A stretch of 12,281 bases of DNA, from NCBI GenBank assembly GCA_025450255.1, contig JANWHV010000231.1, positions 1 through 12,281 on the forward strand. The letters run 5' to 3'. The translations under genes and the position numbers were made by a program. The notes below the pieces were generated by a model. That model did not search any database, was not told where the DNA came from, and saw only the letters and a program-made list of their open reading frames with translations. Below, one piece after another: positions 6,704-12,281 of this stretch. The stretch comes from Chloroflexota bacterium (GTDB lineage: Bacteria > Chloroflexota > UBA5177 > JANWHV01). Every line of letters begins with the position of its first letter. Within the stretch, counting starts at the first letter, position 1.

Positions 6704-6904
6704 CCACGGAGGCACGGAGATCGGGCGGGAAAAGGCCACCGGAACGATAGGGAATCTGCTTTTGACACGGAGATCGTGGAGGCACGGAGATATGGTCAGC
6801 CGTATTTGGCGCCAGGTTTGCTGCCCGCCATCATCCCTGCCCGCCAACACTCCGCATGGCGACGCTATGGCTACTCCAGCCTCCGTGTCTCCGTGTCTCC
6901 GTGG
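6704..6904. mobile_element. ~200-bp element bounded by inverted CCACGGAG repeats
   Basis: The gap between binding-protein and permease genes starts with CCACGGAGGCACGGAGA (6704-6720) and ends with its inverted copy (6888-6904), matching at 16 of 17 positions. Further CACGGAGA units lie at 6766-6773 and 6783-6790, and the right end has three CTCCGTG units in a row (6881-6903). The inside has no supported coding sequence. No target duplication is visible at the edges. It could be a non-autonomous mobile repeat or a dispersed intergenic repeat; the symmetry is seen, its mobility is not. Confidence 0.5.
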
Positions 6905-6931
6905 TAGTCGCTCGTCTCTGGGCGGCCACGC

Positions 6932-7831
6932 ATGAGCCCGGTGCGGCGGCGTGAGGCGCGGGCGTTCTATCTGTTCGCCGCGCCCTGGATCCTTGGACTG
7001 CTGATCTGGACCCTGGGGCCGATGATCGCCTCGCTCTATCTGAGCTTCACCAGCTACGACTTGTTCACCTCGCCGCAATGGGTCGGCCTGCAGAACTATA
7101 GTGACCTGCTCACGGCGGACGACACCTTCCGCCACGCCCTGACCAACACCTTCTATTTCGTGGTAATCGGCCTGCCGATAAACCTGGTGGTCTCGCTGGC
7201 CACGGCCCTGCTGCTGAACGAGCGGCTCCGCGGCATCCTCTTCTTCCGCGCTCTCTATTACGTGCCCAGCCTGGTGCCCTCGGTGGCGAGCGGCGTGCTC
7301 TGGATCAGCCTGTTCGATCCGCAATACGGCATCATCGACGGCCTGCTGCGCGCGCTCCATCTTCCCACCGTCGATTGGCTGACCGATCCCGCCTGGATCA
7401 AGCCCGCGATCGTCATCATCCTGTTGTGGGGCGTGGGGAACGGCATGATCATCTACCTGGCGGGGCTGCAGAATGTGCCGGAGCAACTCTATGAGAGCGC
7501 CAAGATCGACGGCGCGGGCGCCATTGGGCGCTTCCGGCACGTCACGCTGCCGATGCTGACGCCGACCATCCTGTTTCAGGTGGTGATCGGGCTGATCGGC
7601 TTCTTCCAGCTTTTCGATCAGATCTACGTGCTGACGGTCAACCGGCCGGACGAATCGTCCATCACTTTCATGTATTACCTCTTCCAGAGCGCGTTCGGCA
7701 GCGAATCCAATCAGATGGGCTACGCCTCGGCGCAGGCATGGATCTTCTTCGCGATCGTGATGGCCTGCACTTTTGCAGTCTTCAAGACATCCGCGCGCTG
7801 GGTGTTCTACGAAGGGGGCGAGGCGGCGTGA
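6932..7831 (+). CDS. ABC sugar permease, MalF-like (CUT1)
   Basis: This 299-residue inner-membrane protein has about six hydrophobic segments (first at 11-33, then about 72-96, 107-128, 158-179, 213-235 and 265-285). The EAA loop that docks on the ATPase is at about 184-208 (EQLYESAKIDGAGAIGRFRHVTLP), with the conserved G at the right spacing. It pairs with the next permease, whose start overlaps its stop. It begins 27 bp after the inverted-repeat element, and only a weak ribosome binding site (GGGCGG) is visible, so its translation may differ from the binding protein's. It imports the ligand delivered by the upstream binding protein; no ATPase gene is nearby. Confidence 0.93.
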   Translation: MSPVRRREARAFYLFAAPWILGLLIWTLGPMIASLYLSFTSYDLFTSPQWVGLQNYSDLLTADDTFRHALTNTFYFVVIGLPINLVVSLATALLLNERLRGILFFRALYYVPSLVPSVASGVLWISLFDPQYGIIDGLLRALHLPTVDWLTDPAWIKPAIVIILLWGVGNGMIIYLAGLQNVPEQLYESAKIDGAGAIGRFRHVTLPMLTPTILFQVVIGLIGFFQLFDQIYVLTVNRPDESSITFMYYLFQSAFGSESNQMGYASAQAWIFFAIVMACTFAVFKTSARWVFYEGGEAA

Positions 7832-8718
7832 GCGTGGCCGATAGCGCCCTGGCGCGCTCCCTACCGGCGCGGCGGCCACGTAGACGGCTGGCGCGGCCCG
7901 CCCTGCTCTACACCCTGCTGGCGATCGGCGGCGTGGGGTTTGGCCTGCCCTTCTACTGGCTGGTGATCGGCTCGCTGAAGGACGAGAACCAATACAACCA
8001 GTTCCCGCCGACCTGGTGGCCGAGTCCGGTGCATTGGAGCAACTACGCCACGCTATTCCATGCGCTGCCCTTCGGCACCTTCCTGCTGAACAGCGCGCTG
8101 GTGACCGCCATGGTGATGGCGGGCATCGTGGTTTCGTCGGCGCTTGTCGGTTACGCCTTCGCCCGGCTGCGCGCCCCTGGACGGCGGATCCTGTTTGCCA
8201 TCCTGCTGGCCACGATCATTCTGCCGTCCGAGACCACCATCGTGCCGACCTTCATTCTCTTCTCCAAGCTTGGCTGGCTTAACAGCTTCAAGCCGCTGGT
8301 GATTCCCAGTTTCTTCGGCGACGCCTTCTCGATCTTCCTGATCCGCCAGTTCTTCCTGAGCATCCCGCGCGACCTCGACGAAGCGGCGATGCTGGACGGC
8401 TGCGGCTACGCGCGCATATTCTGGCACGTATTCGTGCCAAATTCCTGGCCGGTGCTGGCGACCGTGGCTATCTTCGCCTTTATCAATACCTGGAGCGATT
8501 TCTTCACGCCGCTGATCTACCTCAATGACTTTTCCAAGATGACCGCGTCGGTCGGCCTGGCCTTCTTGAACTCCGAGCATAGCAGCGGCTCCTCGGCCCT
8601 GACCTTGCAAGTGATGCTGGCCGGGTCCCTGGTGGTGATCGCGCCGATGATCGCGGTCTTTATCATCTTGCAGCGGTACTTCGTCAAAGCGATCACGCTT
8701 ACCGGTATAAAAGGATAA
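7828..8718 (+). CDS. ABC sugar permease, MalG-like (CUT1)
   Basis: The start is the GTG at 7828, which overlaps the stop of the previous permease (GTGA), with AAGGGGG upstream; an earlier in-frame ATG at 7738 would lie deep in the preceding gene. The product has 296 residues: a basic N-terminus, about six membrane segments (first at 26-48) and an EAA loop at about 184-204 (DEAAMLDGCGYARIFWHVFVP). The usual MalG pattern FKPLVIPSF...FSIFLIRQFF precedes the loop, and the C-terminus ends in VKAITLTGIKG, typical of this family. The overlap indicates translational coupling, so the two permeases should be made in equal amounts as a heterodimer. Confidence 0.95.
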   Translation: MSVADSALARSLPARRPRRRLARPALLYTLLAIGGVGFGLPFYWLVIGSLKDENQYNQFPPTWWPSPVHWSNYATLFHALPFGTFLLNSALVTAMVMAGIVVSSALVGYAFARLRAPGRRILFAILLATIILPSETTIVPTFILFSKLGWLNSFKPLVIPSFFGDAFSIFLIRQFFLSIPRDLDEAAMLDGCGYARIFWHVFVPNSWPVLATVAIFAFINTWSDFFTPLIYLNDFSKMTASVGLAFLNSEHSSGSSALTLQVMLAGSLVVIAPMIAVFIILQRYFVKAITLTGIKG

Positions 8719-8729
8719 CGAGGGCGCCT

Positions 8730-9512
8730 GTGGTCACCGAGAGCACCATGATGGGCGGCGAGCGCCGCGATCGTATTCTGACCGCGCTGGATCGGCATGG
8801 GTCGGTAAAGGTGGGGGATCTGAGCGACATGCTTGGCTTCTCGGCAGCCACGCTGCGCCGCGATCTGCGCATCATGGAAGATGACGGCCTGCTGCGCCGC
8901 ACCCATGGCGGGGCGATACGCCTCAAGCCCGAGGCCGTGCACGAGCGTACCGTGCGCGACAAGGCCGCGCTGTGCGCCGACCAGAAAGAGGCGATTGGGC
9001 GCGCGGCGGCGCGGCTGGTGGCGGTGGGCGACGTGATCGCCCTCAACGGCGGCACCACCAACGCGCGCGTTGCCCGCGCGCTGCGCCATGTGCGGAACTT
9101 GCGGCTGGTCACGAACTCCATTGGCGTGGCGGCGGAGCTTGCCGATCAGCCGAACGTGGAGGTCACCGTCACCGGCGGCACGCTGCGCGGATCGCTTGAG
9201 TTGTATGGGCCCTCGGCCGAGAGCATGTTGCAGGGGCTGTATGTGCGCACCGCCTTCCTGGGCGTGGACGGTCTTACGCTTCGTCATGGGCTCACTACCT
9301 ACAACCCGCTCGAGGCGCACACCAACCAGGTGTTGATCGCGCGGGCCGAGCGCGTGGTGGTGGTGGCGGATCATACCAAGATCGGGCAAGTCACCATGGC
9401 GCTGATTGCGCCATGTTCCGCGATACACGTGCTGATTACCGACCCCGCCGCGTCCGGCAGCGAGCTGAACGCGCTCCGCGCCGCCGGGATCGAGGTTATC
9501 CTTGCTGAATGA
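8730..9512 (+). CDS. DeoR-family transcriptional regulator
   Basis: A GTG start at 8730 with GAGGG (8720-8724) just upstream gives 260 residues; ATGs at 8748 and 8751 are alternatives. The N-terminal winged helix-turn-helix is at about 11-62, with ERRDRILTALDRHGSV, the recognition helix SAATLRRDLRIME and the THGGA turn. The C-terminal sugar-phosphate sensor (about 75-235) has GDVIALNGGTT (100-110), LVTNSIGVA (126-134), VTGGTLR (147-153), LGVDGL (177-182) and VADHTKIG (212-219). Such proteins are usually repressors released by a phosphorylated sugar intermediate. Placed between permeases and catabolic enzymes, it most likely controls this operon and its own synthesis. A galactosamine- or tagatose-type phosphate is a reasonable but untested effector. 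Confidence 0.95.
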   Translation: MVTESTMMGGERRDRILTALDRHGSVKVGDLSDMLGFSAATLRRDLRIMEDDGLLRRTHGGAIRLKPEAVHERTVRDKAALCADQKEAIGRAAARLVAVGDVIALNGGTTNARVARALRHVRNLRLVTNSIGVAAELADQPNVEVTVTGGTLRGSLELYGPSAESMLQGLYVRTAFLGVDGLTLRHGLTTYNPLEAHTNQVLIARAERVVVVADHTKIGQVTMALIAPCSAIHVLITDPAASGSELNALRAAGIEVILAE

Positions 9513-9525
9513 AGAGGAGTAGAGA

Positions 9526-10452
9526 ATGACTGCTGTCGAAGCGGATATCCGCGGCACGCCGGCTATCCTACGCCAAACTCTGGCGCATATACGCGAAGCC
9601 GGCGCGGCGTTCGCCGCGCCACTGCGCGACCGGCCGCTCGTCGTGCTTGGCTGCGGCTCGTCGCACGCTATCGGGTTGGCGGTGGCCGCGCTGCACGAAG
9701 ACCGCAATGGCTTGCCCGCGCAAGCGGTGATCGCGTCCGAATATCGGCCGCGCCCGGGCTGGGCGCACCTGGCGATCAGCCGGACGGGCAGGACCAGCGA
9801 ACTGATCGAGGCGATGCGCCAGGCGTCCGCGGCGGGCGCGGCGGCGTCCCTGTTGGTCGGCGACCGCGGCTCGGCGGCGGAAGCCGAAGCCGGCGCGGTG
9901 CTTTCCCTGGACTTCGCGGCGGAGACCGGCGTGATCCAGACGCGGTTCGTCAGCGCCGCGCTGCTGGCGCTGCGCCTGCTGCTCGACCCCGAGGCACACG
10001 CCGTGCTGGCCGATCTGCCCAGGCGGGTGGAGGAGGGCTTGAACGCTGCCGACCTGGATGATCTGGCGCGGCACGACCATGTGGTGTTTCTGGGCAGGCG
10101 CGAGCGATATGGGCTGGCGCGATTGGCGGCGCTAAACTTGCAAGAGACGGCGCTGGTAGTGGCGGAGGCACACCAGACGCTCGACTACCGGCACGGCCCG
10201 ATCGCCTCGGCCGGCCCAGGCACCCTGGTATGGGGCTTTGATCCGCCCGATGATCCGGCTGTCGCCGGCGTACTGGCCGACGCGCGCGCCACGGGCGCCA
10301 CGGTATACGGCAGCGGCGACGACCCGCAGGTGATGCTGGCGCGGGCGCAGCTTGCCGCCGTGTATCAGGCGCGGCGGCGATCGCTCGACCCCGACGCGCC
10401 CCGGCATCTGAGTCGCGCCGTCGTCTTACCATCAATGGAGGGTGTCCGATGA
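9526..10452 (+). CDS. SIS-domain aminosugar-6-phosphate isomerase/deaminase
   Basis: An ATG 6 bases after AGAGGAG (9513-9519) gives 308 residues. Two SIS domains (about 35-150 and 180-300) resemble the isomerase half of GlmS, with no glutaminase domain. Phosphosugar-binding motifs are GCGSS (42-46) and SRTGRTSE (85-92). Glu207 and His223 (in DYRHGP) are 16 residues apart, the same spacing as catalytic Glu488 and His504 of E. coli GlmS. The C-terminus has DPDAPRHLSRAV, where Arg297 takes the place of the GlmS Schiff-base lysine. Without an ammonia-donor domain, the likely reaction is deamination/isomerisation of glucosamine- or galactosamine-6-phosphate, as for AgaS- or NagB-II-type proteins. 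The GH114 gene nearby favours galactosamine. A deglycase acting on another amino-linked sugar phosphate is the main alternative. Its stop overlaps the GH4 start. Confidence 0.85.
   Translation: MTAVEADIRGTPAILRQTLAHIREAGAAFAAPLRDRPLVVLGCGSSHAIGLAVAALHEDRNGLPAQAVIASEYRPRPGWAHLAISRTGRTSELIEAMRQASAAGAAASLLVGDRGSAAEAEAGAVLSLDFAAETGVIQTRFVSAALLALRLLLDPEAHAVLADLPRRVEEGLNAADLDDLARHDHVVFLGRRERYGLARLAALNLQETALVVAEAHQTLDYRHGPIASAGPGTLVWGFDPPDDPAVAGVLADARATGATVYGSGDDPQVMLARAQLAAVYQARRRSLDPDAPRHLSRAVVLPSMEGVR
9541..9552. promoter_or_regulatory. perfect palindrome GCGGATATCCGC inside the SIS gene start
   Basis: A perfect 12-bp palindrome fitting GCGNATATNCGC, 15 bases into the SIS coding sequence. It matches the site between the divergent promoters (5225-5236) and one 42 bp downstream. 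It is a candidate operator or roadblock site, although it is also ordinary coding sequence. Confidence 0.35.
9583..9594. promoter_or_regulatory. second palindrome GCGCATATACGC inside the SIS gene start
   Basis: The third match to GCGNATATNCGC in the window. It is exactly 42 bp, about four helical turns, from the copy at 9541-9552, so two bound proteins would face the same side of the DNA. Confidence 0.35.
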
Positions 10453-11759
10453 GTACCGCGCCAAAGATTACGTTCGTGGGCGCCGGCAGCGCGGTATTCG
10501 CGCGCGAGATCATCACCGATCTGCTGCTGGTGGACGGGCTGGAGGAAGGTAGCCTGGCGCTGGTGGACGTCGACCCAGAGCGCCTGGAATTGGCGCATCG
10601 CATCGTGGAGCGGCTGATTGCGCTCACCGGCAGGCGCTGGACCGTCACCGCCTCCACCGATCGGCGCCAGGTGATGGCCGGGAGTGATTTCGTGATTAAC
10701 AGCATCGAGGTCGCGGGCCTCGCCAACGTGCGCCACGACTTCGACATCCCAAAGCGATACGGCATCGACCAGTGCATCGGCGACACTATTGGCCCCGGCG
10801 GTATTTTCAAGGCTTTGCGTACCGGACCGGCCTGGCTGGAGATCCTGCGCGACGCCGAGCGCCTGTGCCCGCAAGCCCTGGTGATGAACTATACCAACCC
10901 GATGTCCATCCTTACGCTGGTGGCCTTGCGGGGCTCCAGTATGAGCACGGTCGGGTTGTGCCACAGCATCCAGGACAACTCCTTTGAGCTGGCCGAATAC
11001 CTGGAAATACCGCAAGCGGAATTGATCTATCGCTGCGCCGGGGTGAACCACAATGCCTGGTTCACAGAGTTGCGCTACCAGGGCGAGGACATGTACCCGA
11101 GACTGCGCGCCCGCGCGCGGGTACCGGAGGTCTACGAGCGCGATCCTGTCCGCTTCGAGATGCTCGATCACTTTGGCTATTTCGTCAGCGAGAGCAGTGG
11201 GCATTTCTCCGAATACGTGCCCTACTTCCGCAAGCGGCCAGATCTGGTCGCCACGTACACGCGTTCAGAGTATCGGGGCCAGAGCGGCTTCTATGCCGAC
11301 AATTGGCCGACCTGGCGGCGCGAGAACGACGACGATATCCGCGCCATGCTGGACGGCAGGCGCGAGATCCCGCTGCGGCGTGGCGTGGAATACGCCGCGT
11401 ACATCGTGGAGGCGATACAGTTGGGGCGCCAGACCACCATCTACGGCAACGTGCGCAACAGCGGGCTGATCGACAACCTGACGGACGGCTGCGTGGAGGC
11501 GCCGTGCCTGGTGGACCGCAGCGGCATCCTGCCCTGCCACTTTGGCGCGCTGCCCGAGCAGCTCGCGGCCCTGATCCGTCCGCACATGGCCATCCACGCC
11601 CTGATGGCGCGGGCGATCCTGGAGCGTGACCGCCAGGCGGCGCTGCACGCGCTGCTGCTGGATCCCTTGACGGCGGCGGTATGCTCGCCGCGTGAGATCC
11701 GCGACCTCTTCGACGAGATGTGGGAAGCGGAGCGGCCATACCTGGAGGCGTATGCCTGA
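10449..11759 (+). CDS. GH4 alpha-galactosidase-like glycosidase (NAD+/metal-dependent)
   Basis: The ATG overlaps the SIS stop (ATGA) and GGAGGG (10437-10442) lies upstream, so the two are translationally coupled. The 436 residues match GH4 length. The N-terminal Rossmann fold has the dinucleotide motif GAGSAVF (11-17) and the acidic DVD turn (40-42). The metal/substrate site shows NYTNP (147-151), CHSI (171-174, Cys171 as metal ligand) and GVNHNAW (198-204, His201 as metal ligand). GDTIGPGGIFKALRT (111-125) is typical of the alpha-galactosidase/alpha-glucosidase branch. CHS[VI] marks mostly alpha-galactosidases, while 6-phospho-glycosidases carry other tetrads. It should be cytoplasmic and hydrolyse alpha-linked galactosyl residues by the NAD+-assisted redox-elimination route, needing Mn2+. 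Alpha-glucosidase or alpha-galactosaminidase activity cannot be excluded. Confidence 0.9.
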   Translation: MSTAPKITFVGAGSAVFAREIITDLLLVDGLEEGSLALVDVDPERLELAHRIVERLIALTGRRWTVTASTDRRQVMAGSDFVINSIEVAGLANVRHDFDIPKRYGIDQCIGDTIGPGGIFKALRTGPAWLEILRDAERLCPQALVMNYTNPMSILTLVALRGSSMSTVGLCHSIQDNSFELAEYLEIPQAELIYRCAGVNHNAWFTELRYQGEDMYPRLRARARVPEVYERDPVRFEMLDHFGYFVSESSGHFSEYVPYFRKRPDLVATYTRSEYRGQSGFYADNWPTWRRENDDDIRAMLDGRREIPLRRGVEYAAYIVEAIQLGRQTTIYGNVRNSGLIDNLTDGCVEAPCLVDRSGILPCHFGALPEQLAALIRPHMAIHALMARAILERDRQAALHALLLDPLTAAVCSPREIRDLFDEMWEAERPYLEAYA

Positions 11760-11879
11760 CCTGGCGGCCAATTCGGTATGCCGATCGATGGCAGGCCACC
11801 AGAGACTCGGCACGCGAGAGATTCAGCATGCCGACGAAACACGACAGCCGTGGCGCGGCGTGGACGAGGGTAGAGGGCA

Positions 11880-12281
11880 ATGAGCAATGGGCCGGAGATC
11901 GACTTTCTGATCCTTGCCGATCGCGCCGAGGCCGTGAACGGCAAGCTCTATATGATGGGCGGCGGCTGGGACGCGATCGGCGTGCATGGGCCGGAGCAGC
12001 ACTCGCAGTTCAACGCGGCAATCGCGCTCCTGGTGCCCTGGAACGCGACGAACATCGAGCATACGTGCGCCGTGCGCGTGGAAGACGCCGACGGCGCGGC
12101 GCTTTTGAACCTATCATTCACGGTAAAGACGGGCCGCCCCTCCGGGCTGCCGGATGGCGCGGCGCAGCGTGTGATGGCCGCGCTGCCAATCAACGTCGTT
12201 TTCCCCCGGCCAGGCCCACATGCCGTGGTGGCGACGATGGGCGAGCAGGAGAAGCGCGTGCCGTTCCACGTGCGCCGCGCC
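11880..12281 (+). CDS. DUF6941-like protein, cut by right window edge
   Basis: The ATG at 11880, with GAGGG (11866-11870) 9 bases upstream, opens a frame of 134 residues that reaches the window end without a stop. The N-terminus PEIDFLILADRAEAVNGKLYMMGGGWDAI matches my memory of the small uncharacterised DUF6941 family, whose members are about this length, so only a few residues are probably missing. It looks beta-rich, with no signal peptide or membrane segment. Its function is unknown. It follows GH4 on the same strand after 120 bp with no convincing terminator or promoter between, so it may or may not belong to the operon. The family name is from memory and not confirmed by a search. Confidence 0.75.
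   Translation, partial: MSNGPEIDFLILADRAEAVNGKLYMMGGGWDAIGVHGPEQHSQFNAAIALLVPWNATNIEHTCAVRVEDADGAALLNLSFTVKTGRPSGLPDGAAQRVMAALPINVVFPRPGPHAVVATMGEQEKRVPFHVRRA

Noticed and set aside
6704..6904. CACGGAG units as a CRISPR array
   Set aside because: Units are only 7-8 bp, in both orientations, unevenly spaced and without spacer-like segments.
6611..7879. Long minus-strand open frame (422 codons) opposite the first permease
   Set aside because: It is antisense to a clear MalF-like permease and its translation is rich in R, H, Q, D and E with no recognisable domain, as expected for a shadow frame in GC-rich DNA.
8517..9707. Long minus-strand open frame (396 codons) opposite the DeoR gene
   Set aside because: It covers parts of three well-supported plus-strand genes and shows no domain or start signal.
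11760..11879. Possible terminator after GH4 (TCGGCA at 11807-11812 with TGCCGA at 11829-11834)
   Set aside because: A 6-bp stem with a 16-base loop and no T-run is too weak to support.

Overview
The window looks like a carbohydrate-utilisation locus from a high-GC bacterium. Several GTG starts, CUT1-type sugar-importer genes, no lipobox on the solute-binding protein and a DUF6941-like protein make a Chloroflexota origin plausible. That assignment is inference; no taxonomic marker gene is present.

Layout. Everything left of about 5.0 kb is on the minus strand: a partial alpha/beta hydrolase (1-515, running off the left edge), a secreted GH43 glycosidase (780-1781), a cytoplasmic GH2 glycosidase (1982-3832) and a secreted GH114 endo-alpha-1,4-polygalactosaminidase (4129-4977). 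A 381-bp divergent control region (4978-5358) carries a good promoter facing each way. To its right, on the plus strand, runs a tight operon: sugar-binding protein (5359-6693), two permeases (6932-7831 and 7828-8718), a DeoR-type regulator (8730-9512), a SIS-domain aminosugar-phosphate isomerase/deaminase (9526-10452) and a GH4 alpha-galactosidase-like enzyme (10449-11759). A partial DUF6941-like gene (11880 to the right edge) follows. The only loose joint in the operon is a 238-bp gap after the binding-protein gene, which holds a ~200-bp element bounded by inverted CCACGGAG-type repeats.

How it may work together. GH114 enzymes cut alpha-1,4-linked galactosamine polymers, SIS proteins of this shape handle hexosamine 6-phosphates, and GH4 enzymes with a CHS[VI] signature are mostly alpha-galactosidases. 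Galactosaminogalactan, a fungal exopolysaccharide, is made of alpha-1,4-linked galactose and (N-acetyl)galactosamine. The simplest reading is a locus for scavenging this kind of polymer: outside cutting by GH114 (and GH43 on some side substrate), import by the ABC system, inside hydrolysis by GH4 and GH2, and isomerisation/deamination of the aminosugar phosphate by the SIS protein, all under the DeoR regulator. The transporter ATPase, a sugar kinase and a deacetylase are not in the window.

The most striking non-coding signal is a palindrome, GCGNATATNCGC. I find it exactly three times: once between the two divergent promoters and twice, 42 bp apart, at the start of the SIS gene.
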